Shown one piece after another: positions 24,961 to 37,396 of a stretch of DNA of 64,000 bases. The position numbers were made by a program, and so were the translations under genes. This DNA comes from Tragulus kanchil. Its lineage: Eukaryota > Chordata > Mammalia > Artiodactyla > Tragulidae. The stretch spans positions 40,830,324 through 40,894,323 of the forward strand of contig JAIOJX010000001.1 in assembly GCA_022376925.1 (NCBI GenBank), given 5' to 3'. The notes below the pieces were generated by a model that was given only the letters and a program-made list of their open reading frames with translations, was not told the DNA's origin and searched no databases. The stretch's first letter is position 1, and each line of letters starts with the position of its first letter.

Positions 24961-25779
24961 ACCTCCATAAATTTCCTATAGTCCATCCTTTAGTGTAATG
25001 CATACTGCAACATATACACCGAGTCAAATATGTCACAAGTCAAAATTAGAATTTTGTACTACATAAGGGCTTCTGCTCTTAAAGATAACAAATTAAAATC
25101 CTAAAATGCAACTTATTTAGATACACATTTAGTAGATACATTTTTGCCATGTTGTAATTATAATAAAATTCTTCATTTCATAATTTAGTACAAGCTTAAA
25201 TCCAATAAGTCTAGACAGAATTCATTCCACTAGATTTTCATCTTCATTTTGTTTGAATTAATTTATGAGAAATAGGCTCCTATTATACACGTCAGAACTG
25301 TCTGTTTTATTCATATTCTGTCTTATTTGCCTTAAAATGTGTCTAAATAGCCAACACTTGTACCAACAGGTGCAACTCTACAGACATACATGAAGATGCC
25401 ACCTAAATTAAGTTACTTGCTGGCAGGTAGTACCAGCATGCAACAATTCATAATTATTATTTGGCAACTTATACAAAAAAGTCCAAATTAGGCAAAGAAA
25501 GGCATTTTAGAGTGTCATTATTGAGTATATGAAAGTGAGGACTACATGAAGACTAAGTATAACAAAGCCAACAATATTTCTTATTTAGTATTTATGTATG
25601 TGTCTTCTGAATCCCTATGTTATATCATCCCCATCGCCACTGTAACTCACCTCAATGATACCAAAGTGTTCATCTCACAGGACTCAAAATACCCCACATA
25701 GTCTCATATCTTTTTTTCATCCTCTTCTTCTCAGAGAAAATACCCTCACTCATTATATCAACCACTGTCCCTATGATGC
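24961..25779. other. Intergenic, nothing recognised
   Basis: Single-copy sequence with no feature I can support. Confidence 0.5.
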
Positions 25780-25945
25780 TTATCAGAATCGTATGCTTCT
25801 TTGAACCCTATCTCCAGTTCTACCTGTTCTGTGAAGCTTTCCATTACTATGTTAACCTGGAATAATCTCTCACCTCTCACGTAAGTATTATGCTATTTGT
25901 TTCACACACATCATTCTATTTTCTTGCATAGTGTTGAGTATATGA
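25780..25945 (+). mobile_element. L2-like LINE 3' fragment
   Basis: The order 'ttctgtgaagctttccatta', 'tctcacctctcacg', then 'catagtgttgagtatatga' is a degraded L2 3' end (gaagccttccctgac ... gcacatagtaggcgctc). Confidence 0.4.
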
Positions 25946-26082
25946 TGATAAAGGCAAAAAGTCCATGGCAAATTTCATAGACTACTAGAATTCTGTCAAC
26001 ACAATAGTCTTTATAAGCACTTGGAAGCTGGCATATCCTGCAGACATGTTCAAATTATTTCAAATTTCTACTTATTATTCTT

Positions 26083-28229
26083 GAATAGACTGTAGCTTAC
26101 AACTGATCTTAGCATTACAACCTAAGTTTTTAATATAGGACTCACGAGATACTATGTGATATGTCTTTGTCTCAAGCATGCTGCGATTCTTTTGAATCTT
26201 TGATCATACTCCATGATTAATCTCAATATCAGGCCTTTATGCATGCCAGTCTTTCTTCTTAGAACCTACCCTTTCACAGATTTTAACATTCATTTGTGTG
26301 ATTTCTAATCATCTTCATATTTCCGTTTAAAATTTCTTCATGAGGAATACCTTCCCTGGACTCTCAGATTAACTTTGTTGTTGGCACTGTTTTAGACTTT
26401 CATAGCATGCTGAAATTTTACTTTATAGTATATTTTATAACCTGAATTTATGGACCAGTGTGATTAATATAAATACTATCTAGTAAAGATTTTTAATCCT
26501 TATTACTCCCAAATTTAGGGGAAGAGATGAATCTACATATTCTGTCCAGAACAACTCTAATTAAATTCTATTATCCTTCCATAATCTTTAGCACCTATAA
26601 ATTCTTAGGATGGTCCTGGTTTTCTAAACCAATAGAATTTTCTTTATAGTAATGTTATTCTACTAAAAACCTCTTGATCTTTCTTCCCCATAGTATGTGC
26701 AGCTCTAAACAGTCAGCATGGCACCAACATATAATTTACTGGAATGGTACACAACTACTTAAGAGCATGAGAAGTGTGGTTCTTATTCCATTCTAAGTGC
26801 TTTTTTTCTTGACTTTCGACTTACAGTACATGTGATGCATTTTAAAATATTTACCTGTATCGAGAGAAGCAGGAATGTTTAAGAATGTCTACATCTGATA
26901 ACAGGCAGACTTGGTGAAGAGGCCAGGGGTTTTCTAAGGAGGAGGAAGAGGAGGGGGAACAAACATTTTCTAGCCTAAAATGTTTGCCATAATAAAGATC
27001 TACTCTGAAAGTAACCGTATTATCTTATGGAGGCAAACTATTTTGAACGGAAATGTCTCATCCAGTCTTGATGGCAGGGGACCATTCTCTGGCTGATTTT
27101 ATGTGAATGTTGTTGGAGTGGGTCTATTAAGACCCTTACAGCCTTATCTGAAATTCTTTAAAAGAATAGACTGTAGCTTACAACTGATCTTAGCATTACA
27201 ACCTAAGTTTTTAATATAGGACTCACGAGATACTATGTGATATGTCTTTGTCTCAAGCATGCTGCGATTCTTTTGAATCTTTGATCATACTCCATGATTA
27301 ATCTCAATATCAGGCCTTTATGCATGCCAGTCTTTCTTCTTAGAACCTACCCTTTCACAGATTTTAACATTCATTTGTGTGATTTCTAATCATCTTCATA
27401 TTTCCGTTTAAAATTTCTTCATGAGGAATCCCTTTCCCCTGGACTCTCAGATTAACTTTGTTGTTGGCACTGTTTTAGACTTTCATAGCATGCTGAAATT
27501 TTACTTTATAGTATATTTTATAACCTGAATTTATGGACCAGTGTGATTAATATAAATACTATCTAGTAAAGATTTTTAATCCTTATTACTCCCAAATTTA
27601 GGGGAAGAGATGAATCTACATATTCTGTCCAGAACAACTCTAATTAAATTCTATTATCCTTCCATAATCTTTAGCACCTATAAATTCTTAGGATGGTCCT
27701 GGTTTTCTAAACCAATAGAATTTTCTTTATAGTAATGTTATTCTACTAAAAACCTCTTGATCTTTCTTCCCCATAGTATGTGCAGCTCTAAACAGTCAGC
27801 ATGGCACCAACATATAATTTACTGGAATGGTACACAACTACTTAAGAGCATGAGAAGTGTGGTTCTTATTCCATTCTAAGTGCTTTTTTTCTTGACTTTC
27901 GACTTACAGTACATGTGATGCATTTTAAAATATTTACCTGTATCGAGAGAAGCAGGAATGTTTAAGAATGTCTACATCTGATAACAGGCAGACTTGGTGA
28001 AGAGGCCAGGGGTTTTCTAAGGAGGAGGAAGAGGAGGGGGAACAAACATTTTCTAGCCTAAAATGTTTGCCATAATAAAGATCTACTCTGAAAGTAACCG
28101 TATTATCTTATGGAGGCAAACTATTTTGAACGGAAATGTCTCATCCAGTCTTGATGGCAGGGGACCATTCTCTGGCTGATTTTATGTGAATGTTGTTGGA
28201 GTGGGTCTATTAAGACCCTTACAGCCTTA
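26083..28229. repeat. Direct duplication 5, about 1.065 kb unit
   Basis: Copies lie at 26083-27146 and 27164-28229 with a 17-bp spacer. The main difference is at 26346-26358 (gaataccttccctgg) versus 27426-27440 (gaatccctttcccctgg). The spacer tctgaaattctttaaaa resembles a noisy form of the sequence after copy 2 (aaacattcttttaatct). An L2-like region (26225-26470) is duplicated within it. Confidence 0.97.
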
Positions 28230-28467
28230 AAACATTCTTTTAATCTACTGTTAACCAACTGGAAAGTACAAAATGCCTTGTCTAAACTAGCATCTGGGGG
28301 TACTCTTCTATCCCCCTTCCAGTTCCTTCAGCAGGAAGCTTTTTCTATCCCTTTTTTCTTCAATAAAACTTCTCCTGCATGAAGCTCTGAGTGACCAAAG
28401 CCACATCTTTTTGATTCCAATCTTTGGAGATCTTTGGAGATCAAGAATCTGACACCATTCATGGTAA
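27940..28467 (+). mobile_element. Possible retroviral-type LTR remnant
   Basis: The end of this block has LTR-like order: 'ttcaataaaacttctcctgc' (poly-A signal context), 'gctctgagtgaccaaagcc', then 'ttggagatcaagaatctgac' and 'accattcatgg'. I see no internal retroviral coding sequence and no clear left boundary. The first part is repeated upstream because of duplication 5. Tentative. Confidence 0.35.
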
Positions 28468-28766
28468 GCTGTCTACTGTCATCTATCATCATTAGGCATT
28501 TAAAAAAAATTAACTAATACCTTTATACCTAAATAAAGGGTCTGGTCTAAGTTAGTAAAGAATGTTGCCTAGTTTTGTTCAACATTGTATGCCCAAAACC
28601 TAGCAGTGTATTTTGCACACAGACTGTTAAATAAATAATTTGTCAAATAAATGAATGGTAAGCAAAAATCAATAAAATCACCACAATTTGACAGCAATCT
28701 TGACACATAAAGTACTGAGAGGCGATTTATAAAGTTGAGTATGGCCATTTAGAAAGGGATGAAGAG

Positions 28767-29106
28767 GGGCTTCCCCTGGTGGTCCAGTGGATAAGGACAC
28801 CGCCTTGCAGTGCAAGGGGCGCCGGTTCGAGCCCTGGCCTGGGAAGATCCTACGTGCCGCGGAGCAGCTGGACTGATGTGTCCAATCACTGAGTGGAGCT
28901 CTGGAGTGCATGCGCCCAGAGCTGGCGCTCTGCGACAACAGACACCACCGCGATGGGAGGCCCGCAGGAGCCAAAGAACAAAGACCAATGAAAACAGAGA
29001 AATGAAAGACCAATAGAAGTGGCCTGCCCGCTCCCCTCGCTCCCCAACCCGACCCCCGCCCAAAATAAATAAATAAATAAATAAATCTTTAAAGAAAAAA
29101 AGAAAA
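28767..29106 (+). mobile_element. CHR-2-like SINE, GC-rich extended form (copy c)
   Basis: Same layout as the copies at 5676 and 16143: gggcttcccctggtggtcc head, 'gctggactgatgtgtcc', 'gaccaatagaagtggcc', GC-rich block (aacccgacccccgccc), (aaat)n, ctttaaa. A perfect 16-bp target-site duplication agaaagggatgaagag lies at 28751-28766 and 29107-29122. The identical SINE and flanks recur at 29861-30200 through duplication 6, so this counts as one insertion. Confidence 0.94.
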
Positions 29107-29255
29107 AGAAAGGGATGAAGAGAAAAAGTAATAGTGAACATGGATGAAAAAAGGAATAGGAAACTAACCCATGGAACATGAGCTTTGGCCTCTGTATTGA
29201 AGAGCTTGCAGTGACCCTTACTCTTTAACAGTTATTACTTAAATCAAGATGCAGT

Positions 29256-29396
29256 GTTACCCTGGATGTAACAGGATTTAGGGGAGAATGGATACATGTA
29301 TACATATGGTTGAGTATAATAACACTGCTGAAACTTTCATAACATTATTGAAACCATCATAACATTGTTAATAAGTTATACTCCAAATAAGATGGG
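29256..29396 (+). mobile_element. L1 3' UTR fragment
   Basis: 'aggggagaatggatacatgt' followed by 'aaccatcataacattgttaa' and 'agttatactccaaataaga' matches the 3' end of artiodactyl L1, the same type as at 44850-44945. It is repeated at 30351-30490 and 31431-31570 through duplications 6 and 7. Confidence 0.7.
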
Positions 29397-30496
29397 TTTA
29401 AATCAGTCTTGTGCCAGAAGAAATATAGATCAATGGAACAGGATAGAAAACCCAGAGATAAACCCACATACCTATGGTCAATTAATCTATGACAAAGGGG
29501 GCAAGATTATACAATGGAGAAAAGACAGTCTCTTCAGTAAGTGTTGCTGGGAAACTGGGCAGCCAAATGAAAAAAAAAAATCATCATTAGGCATTTAAAA
29601 AAAATTAACTAATACCTTTATACCTAAATAAAGGGTCTGGTCTAAGTTAGTAAAGAATGTTGCCTAGTTTTGTTCAACATTGTATGCCCAAAACCTAGCA
29701 GTGTATTTTGCACACAGACTGTTAAATAAATAATTTGTCAAATAAATGAATGGTAAGCAAAATCAATAAAATCACCACAATTTGACAGCAATCTTGACAC
29801 ATAAAGTACTGAGAGGCGATTTATAAAGTTGAGTATGGCCATTTAGAAAGGGATGAAGAGGGGCTTCCCCTGGTGGTCCAGTGGATAAGGACACCGCCTT
29901 GCAGTGCAAGGGGCGCCGGTTCGAGCCCTGGCCTGGGAAGATCCTACGTGCCGCGGAGCAGCTGGACTGATGTGTCCAATCACTGAGTGGAGCTCTGGAG
30001 TGCATGCGCCCAGAGCTGGCGCTCTGCGACAACAGACACCACCGCGATGGGAGGCCCGCAGGAGCCAAAGAACAAAGACCAATGAAAACAGAGAAATGAA
30101 AGACCAATAGAAGTGGCCTGCCCGCTCCCCTCGCTCCCCAACCCGACCCCCGCCCAAAATAAATAAATAAATAAATAAATCTTTAAAGAAAAAAAGAAAA
30201 AGAAAGGGATGAAGAGAAAAAGTAATAGTGAACATGGATGAAAAAAGGAATAGGAAACTAACCCATGGAACATGAGCTTTGGCCTCTGTATTGAAGAGCT
30301 TGCAGTGACCCTTACTCTTTAACAGTTATTACTTAAATCAAGATGCAGTGTTACCCTGGATGTAACAGGATTTAGGGGAGAATGGATACATGTATACATA
30401 TGGTTGAGTATAATAACACTGCTGAAACTTTCATAACATTATTGAAACCATCATAACATTGTTAATAAGTTATACTCCAAATAAGATGGGTTTAAA

Positions 30497-31159
30497 TCAG
30501 TCTTGTGCCAGAAGAAATATAGATCAATGGAACAGGATAGAAAACCCAGAGATAAACCCACATACCTATGGTCAATTAATCTATGACAAAGGGGGCAAGA
30601 TTATACAATGGAGAAAAGACAGTCTCTTCAGTAAGTGTTGCTGGGAAAACTGGGCAGCTACATGCAAAATAATGAAATTAGAATATTCCCTAACAGCATA
30701 CACAAAAATTAAATCAAAATGGATCAAAGGCTTATATGTAAGGCTGAACACTATAAAACTCTTAAGAGAAAAACAAGCAGAATACTTTGAGGGTGTGGGA
30801 TAAACTGCGAGATTGGGATTGACATATATGCACTACTATGTATAAAATAAATAACAGAGAACCTACTGTGCAGCACAGGGAACTCTATGCAATGGTCTGT
30901 GGTGACCTAAATGGGAAGGAAATCTAAAAAAGAGGGGATATGTATATATGTGCTTCCCTGGTGGTTCAGCTGATAAAGAATTAGCCTATAATGCAGAAGA
31001 CCTGGGTTAGATCTCTGCATTGGGAAGATCCCCTTGAGAAGAAAATGTCAACCCGCTTCAGTTTCTTTGCCTTGGAAATCCCATGGACAGAGGAACCTGT
31101 TAGGCTATAGTCCATGGGGTTGCAAAAGAGTCAGACACAACTTAGTTACTAAACAATAA

Positions 31160-31194
<35 letters not shown>

Positions 31195-31277
31195 GACTGA
31201 TTCACTGTGTTGTACAGAGGAAATGAACACAACTTTGCAAAGCAGCTAGACTCCAATGAAATTAATTTTAAAAAATG
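30497..31277 (+). mobile_element. L1 fragment: ORF2 C-terminal part joined to 3' UTR
   Basis: Encodes a degenerate L1 ORF2 stretch; recognisable pieces are [18 protein letters not shown] and [18 protein letters not shown]. After the [14 protein letters not shown] region it jumps to L1 3' UTR sequence (gggataaactgcgagattgg), skipping the rest of ORF2. It ends near 31277 with ctccaatgaaattaat. A Bov-tA sits inside at 30953-31158. Duplicate copies start at about 29403 (partial) and 31577-32357. No intact protein. Confidence 0.85.
30953..31158 (+). mobile_element. Bov-tA SINE nested in L1
   Basis: cttccctggtggttcagctg head, 'gggaagatccccttgag' and 'ggctatagtccatggggt' blocks. A short possible target-site duplication atatgtg lies on either side, followed by a (TA)n run at 31159-31194. 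It recurs at 32033-32238, and its 3' part again at 33224-33310, through duplications 7 and 8. Confidence 0.9.
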
Positions 31278-32151
31278 AGTAGGTTCAATTACACTATGCC
31301 TATAGTTAACAATACCTTATTGTGCACTTAAAATTTTGTTGAGGGTAGATATAATGTTACATGCTCTTGTTGCAAGAGCTTGCAGTGACCCTTACTCTTT
31401 AACAGTTATTACTTAAATCAAGATGCAGTGTTACCCTGGATGTAACAGGATTTAGGGGAGAATGGATACATGTATACATATGGTTGAGTATAATAACACT
31501 GCTGAAACTTTCATAACATTATTGAAACCATCATAACATTGTTAATAAGTTATACTCCAAATAAGATGGGTTTAAATCAGTCTTGTGCCAGAAGAAATAT
31601 AGATCAATGGAACAGGATAGAAAACCCAGAGATAAACCCACATACCTATGGTCAATTAATCTATGACAAAGGGGGCAAGATTATACAATGGAGAAAAGAC
31701 AGTCTCTTCAGTAAGTGTTGCTGGGAAAACTGGGCAGCTACATGCAAAATAATGAAATTAGAATATTCCCTAACAGCATACACAAAAATTAAATCAAAAT
31801 GGATCAAAGGCTTATATGTAAGGCTGAACACTATAAAACTCTTAAGAGAAAAACAAGCAGAATACTTTGAGGGTGTGGGATAAACTGCGAGATTGGGATT
31901 GACATATATGCACTACTATGTATAAAATAAATAACAGAGAACCTACTGTGCAGCACAGGGAACTCTATGCAATGGTCTGTGGTGACCTAAATGGGAAGGA
32001 AATCTAAAAAAGAGGGGATATGTGTATATGTGCTTCCCTGGTGGTTCAGCTGATAAAGAATTAGCCTATAATGCAGAAGACCTGGGTTAGATCTCTGCAT
32101 TGGGAAGATCCCCTTGAGAAGAAAATGTCAACCCGCTTCAGTTTCTTTGCC

Positions 32152-32239
32152 TTGGAAATCCCATGGACAGAGGAACCTGTTAGGCTATAGTCCATGGGGT
32201 TGCAAAAGAGTCAGACACAACTTAGTTACTAAACAATAA

Positions 32240-32274
<35 letters not shown>

Positions 32275-33311
32275 GACTGATTCACTGTGTTGTACAGAGG
32301 AAATGAACACAACTTTGCAAAGCAGCTAGACTCCAATGAAATTAATTTTAAAAAATGAGTAGGTTCAATTACACTATGCCTATAGTTAACAATACCTTAT
32401 TGTGCACTTAAAATTTTGTTGAGGGTAGATATAATGTTACATGCTCTTGTTGCACTAAAGGAAAATAAAACAAAACAAAATAATCAATACAATGAAAAAT
32501 CTTAAAAACATTCAACATTACCAAAGTAATTCATTCAGCTTTGTTTTGTCATATAATTCATTCATTCATTTTACTTTTTGTCTAAAATCTTGTTTTCTGT
32601 TTTTTCAGTTTAATAATTGTATTTGTTTTAAAATAATAGGGTTAAATTTTTCCCCATCTTGGTGTACAGAATTTGTACTGTATTTTTCTTTAGCATATTT
32701 TTAAACAATAAAGAAATTGGTGTAAAAGATAAATATAAAGTTACTAACACTAAATTGTCATCACATAAGTAAAGGATCATGTTCACCTCATGTTATATGA
32801 TCTACCATGCTGTCATATGGAGTTTTATCTTTATGTAATGCTTTCTAACAGCACTGAATTAAAAGCAGGAGGAGTTTATGTTCATTTTTATTGGCTCTTT
32901 ACTAACTGAATCTTTCACACTGTCTCTTTCCTTTGGTCAGTGTGGTTAGTTTAAATGTAAATATATAGATACATGTATCTATGTAAACATATATATATAC
33001 ACACATATATATGAATATGTATATACATATATATAATATATATGGAGAGAGAGGGAGACTTATAGTTAATGGTCTTGCAAATATTTCTGATTTAGAGTAT
33101 TATAAATCCACATTTCATTGAAATGCATATTTTTGAGTGTTGGTTATTAGTTTATATTTGTTAAAATCTTGCCAGTTCCTTTCTGTGTGTTGTTGAGACA
33201 GAAGTCCTTTTTACTTTCCTTGTTTGGAAATCCCATGGACAGAGGAACCTGTTAGGCTATAGTCCATGGGGTTGCAAAAGAGTCAGACACAACTTAGTTA
33301 CTAAACAATAA

Positions 33312-33346
<35 letters not shown>

Positions 33347-34283
33347 GACTGATTCACTGTGTTGTACAGAGGAAATGAACACAACTTTGCAAAGCAGCTA
33401 GACTCCAATGAAATTAATTTTAAAAAATGAGTAGGTTCAATTACACTATGCCTATAGTTAACAATACCTTATTGTGCACTTAAAATTTTGTTGAGGGTAG
33501 ATATAATGTTACATGCTCTTGTTGCACTAAAGGAAAATAAAACAAAACAAAATAATCAATACAATGAAAAATCTTAAAAACATTCAACATTACCAAAGTA
33601 ATTCATTCAGCTTTGTTTTGTCATATAATTCATTCATTCATTTTACTTTTTGTCTAAAATCTTGTTTTCTGTTTTTTCAGTTTAATAATTGTATTTGTTT
33701 TAAAATAATAGGGTTAAATTTTTCCCCATCTTGGTGTACAGAATTTGTACTGTATTTTTCTTTAGCATATTTTTAAACAATAAAGAAATTGGTGTAAAAG
33801 ATAAATATAAAGTTACTAACACTAAATTGTCATCACATAAGTAAAGGATCATGTTCACCTCATGTTATATGATCTACCATGCTGTCATATGGAGTTTTAT
33901 CTTTATGTAATGCTTTCTAACAGCACTGAATTAAAAGCAGGAGGAGTTTATGTTCATTTTTATTGGCTCTTTACTAACTGAATCTTTCACACTGTCTCTT
34001 TCCTTTGGTCAGTGTGGTTAGTTTAAATGTAAATATATAGATACATGTATCTATGTAAACATATATATATACACACATATATATGAATATGTATATACAT
34101 ATATATAATATATATGGAGAGAGAGGGAGACTTATAGTTAATGGTCTTGCAAATATTTCTGATTTAGAGTATTATAAATCCACATTTCATTGAAATGCAT
34201 ATTTTTGAGTGTTGGTTATTAGTTTATATTTGTTAAAATCTTGCCAGTTCCTTTCTGTGTGTTGTTGAGACAGAAGTCCTTTT
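32152..34283. repeat. Direct duplication 8, about 1.06 kb unit
   Basis: Copies lie at 32152-33212 and 33224-34283. Beyond copy 1, the 11-bp spacer actttccttgt also matches the continuation of copy 2 if 14 bases near 34284-34297 are skipped. The junction is therefore a slightly erroneous read of the same locus. It starts inside the Bov-tA of the previous unit. Confidence 0.96.
32362..32456 (+). mobile_element. L1MA-like 3' UTR fragment
   Basis: 'atagttaacaataccttatt' and 'gagggtagatataatgttac' correspond to the tagttaataatactgtattg and gagagtagatcttaaatgtt motifs of mammalian L1 3' UTRs. It also occurs in the neighbouring duplicate copies (about 31282 and 33434). Confidence 0.55.
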
Positions 34284-34363
34284 ATTGACTGCCTCTCACT
34301 TTCCTTGTTGATGGCACCGATCAGACAGACTGGCCCTGAGCTAATTGGCTGAGCTTTGTTCTT

Positions 34364-34519
34364 TTTTTTTTTTTTTTAAGCTTTATTTTTGGCTGTGCTG
34401 GGTCTTTGTTGATGTGGGTTTAGCTGCTCTGTGGTATGTGGGATCTTCCCAGATCAGGGATCGAACCTGTGTCTCCTGCATTGGTAGACGGGTTCTTATC
34501 CACTGAGCCAAGGAAGCCT
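34364..34519 (-). mobile_element. ART2/CHR-type short SINE, antisense
   Basis: Poly-T, then 'tttttggctgtgctgggtc', 'gatcagggatcgaacctgtg' and 'ccactgagccaaggaagcc'. The 14-bp target-site duplication tgagctttgttctt occurs at 34350-34363 and 34520-34533. Confidence 0.92.
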
Positions 34520-34533
34520 TGAGCTTTGTTCTT

Positions 34534-35224
34534 AACTTCTCATTTTCTCAAATTCTCTGCAGGAAGGAAACTTATGAACACTTTGTGAAATTGAATCATA
34601 TACAGGACAATGAGATAATAATAGTAAACATGTTGTAGAGATTTTTCGTAAATTTGAGACACAATACACCAACCTATACATTGATATCTGGTAAAGGGAC
34701 AATCACTATGAAGGTAGCTGGGGTAATATCCATGATACCAAGTCACTGAATGGGTTACCAAATGCTCTTCCACTCAACAATATTCAGAACAGTAAGGTGC
34801 CCCCTGGTCCACTGAGCCAATACCTGTTTGACCTGACTCTATCTTATATTCTGGAACTATCATTAATAGCTCAATGTTTTAGGCCTAGGAACTTTCTCAT
34901 CATTTGAGATAATAATAACAATGTACCATGCAATTTTTAAACATATTATATTAAAATAATAGGACAGAAAATAGCATTCAGGAGTATTACATGAAATTAT
35001 TAAGTTAATGCATTCCAGTTGCTTGGAACAGTAACTTGAATACACAGGAAAAGCTTAACAAATATTAGTCACTATTGTTGGCATGTTGCTTCTGTTGCTG
35101 TGTGGTTACTGCTACTTTTATTGTCATATTTAGTAAACAGACAAAACCTCCCATATGAGAAAGTATGTGACATTTATAACTTAGGTAGAGTGACTTTATT
35201 TCCTTACTCGTGGCCTATGTTGAT
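34534..35224. other. Intergenic, nothing recognised
   Basis: Single-copy sequence. Short open frames near 34540-34773 and 34863-35045 show no family resemblance. Confidence 0.5.
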
Positions 35225-37388
35225 TGTACATATGAAGAAAACCAAAGACTATATTGGAAAGTCCTTGATAAGTAAGTAGGCTTATCAGGTGGAGAACACA
35301 GTGTCACCCCATTTTATGAATACCTTCAGGCTCAGGATTAGATAATTAGGGCTCAGTAGTCCTGGAGATTGCTCATAGATTTACAATTTACTTTGACTCT
35401 GAAAAAGAATCCATTCGATGCTTAAGATGTTAAAGTTGTACATCCATCCTTTGATGTATTTCCCCTGATTTGTCATTTGACATAAAGGGACAAGACAGTG
35501 ACTGTTCAGATCCTAATTCATTCCTACATCTGATTAACCAACTCAGAGTTCATTTGGTACTGATGATTTGGTCTTGGAAGGCTTTAGCTGCACGAGAATA
35601 TTATGTAATTTCTCTATGTAATACTGTGTTTCCACTATCGTCAGAACATTTCCAGGATTAGAATTCCACCAAAACAATTTTTAGTCAGGAGAGACCCAAG
35701 TTAGCACAGTTGGCAGGTTTTCTTTTTTACTCTACTACCAAAACTTGAGTCTGAGTTTGTCTCTAAAATATATATTTGATTAAAACCTCCAGAAAGGAAC
35801 TGTATTTATGATTTTAGATAACAGGCTTTCTTATTACCCCTATCAAACAGCCTTTCAATGCACCTTAATTTGGATAGTATTATCAATGTAAAAACTTTCC
35901 TTGTTTAAGGAAGGTTTTTTCTTTTAATACATCTGTGTCATCAAATTTCCAAATCCATATGCCATATGGAACAATAATGATTATATGCCATCAGAACCAA
36001 TGACAAAAATCTTCTGAAATTAGATAATCTGGGTCTTTTATACAAGACCTGCACACAAGCCCAGATCTGTCCTTCAGCTCCAAAAAACCTGAGCCTCTTT
36101 TTGGATAAAGTAGTTATCACAGAGTCCTTAAATAACTTTCTATCATTTTGTCAGTAGAAGCATTTTCTTAAAATGAGATATCTTTATGGACCTACATAGT
36201 AAGGTGAAAAGCCCTATAAATTCAGTAACATTAGTACAGACAGAAATTACAATACCTGAGTTACTGTCAGGAGCCAATCGAAAACATAAATTAATTCAAT
36301 TTATGGGGTCAGTACTGTACATATGAAGAAAGCCAAAGACTATATTGGAAAGTCCTTGATAAGTAAGTAGGCTTATCAGGTGGAGAACACAGTGTCACCC
36401 CATTTTATGAATACCTTCAGGCTCAGGATTAGATAATTAGGGCTCAGTAGTCCTGGAGATTGCTCATAGATTTACAATTTACTTTGACTCTGAAAAAGAA
36501 TCCATTCGATGCTTAAGATGTTAAAGTTGTACATCCATCCTTTGATGTATTTCCCCTGATTTGTCATTTGACATAAAGGGACAAGACAGTGACTGTTCAG
36601 ATCCTAATTCATTCCTACATCTGATTAACCAACTCAGAGTTCATTTGGTACTGATGATTTGGTCTTGGAAGGCTTTAGCTGCACGAGAATATTATGTAAT
36701 TTCTCTATGTAATACTGTGTTTCCACTATCGTCAGAACATTTCCAGGATTAGAATTCCACCAAAACAATTTTTAGTCAGGAGAGACCCAAGTTAGCACAG
36801 TTGGCAGGTTTTCTTTTTTACTCTACTACCAAAACTTGAGTCTGAGTTTGTCTCTAAAATATATATTTGATTAAAACCTCCAGAAAGGAACTGTATTTAT
36901 GATTTTAGATAACAGGCTTTCTTATTACCCCTATCAAACAGCCTTTCAATGCACCTTAATTTGGATAGTATTATCAATGTAAAAACTTTCCTTGTTTAAG
37001 GAAGGTTTTTTCTTTTAATACATCTGTGTCATCAAATTTCCAAATCCATATGCCATATGGAACAATAATGATTATATGCCATCAGAACCAATGACAAAAA
37101 TCTTCTGAAATTAGATAATCTGGGTCTTTTATACAAGACCTGCACACAAGCCCAGATCTGTCCTTCAGCTCCAAAAAACCTGAGCCTCTTTTTGGATAAA
37201 GTAGTTATCACAGAGTCCTTAAATAACTTTCTATCATTTTGTCAGTAGAAGCATTTTCTTAAAATGAGATATCTTTATGGACCTACATAGTAAGGTGAAA
37301 AGCCCCCATAAATTCAGTAACATTAGTACAGACAGAAATTACAATACCTGAGTTACTGTCAGGAGCCAATCGGAAAACATAAATTAAT
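35225..37388. repeat. Direct duplication 9, about 1.07 kb unit
   Basis: Copies lie at 35225-36295 and 36316-37388 with a 20-bp spacer. Differences are small indels (gccctataaa near 36211 versus gcccccataaa near 37303; atcgaaaac versus atcggaaaac). The spacer tcaatttatggggtcag reads as a noisy form of the real continuation (caatcctgttatggggagag). No repeat or gene is recognised inside either copy. Confidence 0.97.
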
Positions 37389-37396
37389 CTCCCTGA

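Larger units (their letters stand above)
28486..30658. repeat. Direct duplication 6, 1078-bp unit
   Basis: Copies lie at 28486-29563 and 29581-30658. They differ by single-base homopolymer indels (AAAAA versus AAAA near 28665/29760; GGGAAAC versus GGGAAAAC near 29550/30644). The A-rich spacer caaatgaaaaaaaaaa is close to the true continuation tacatgcaaaataatg. Each copy includes a young SINE (28767-29106 and 29861-30200) and the start of an L1. Confidence 0.97.
30294..32454. repeat. Direct duplication 7, 1080-bp unit
   Basis: Copies lie at 30294-31373 and 31374-32454 and abut directly with no spacer. I noticed one difference (tgtatatatgtgc near 30942 versus tgtgtatatgtgc near 32022). Because duplication 6 overlaps it, the block containing the L1 ORF2 segment occurs three times (about 29205, 30298 and 31378). 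Confidence 0.97.

Noticed and set aside
28678..30273. Two identical sets of proline/arginine-rich open frames
   Set aside because: They are one SINE insertion seen twice because of duplication 6; no coding function is supported.
30459..31883. Repeated 114-codon open frame that looks like a conserved gene family
   Set aside because: The protein is L1 ORF2 C-terminal sequence, and the repetition comes from the duplicated assembly units.
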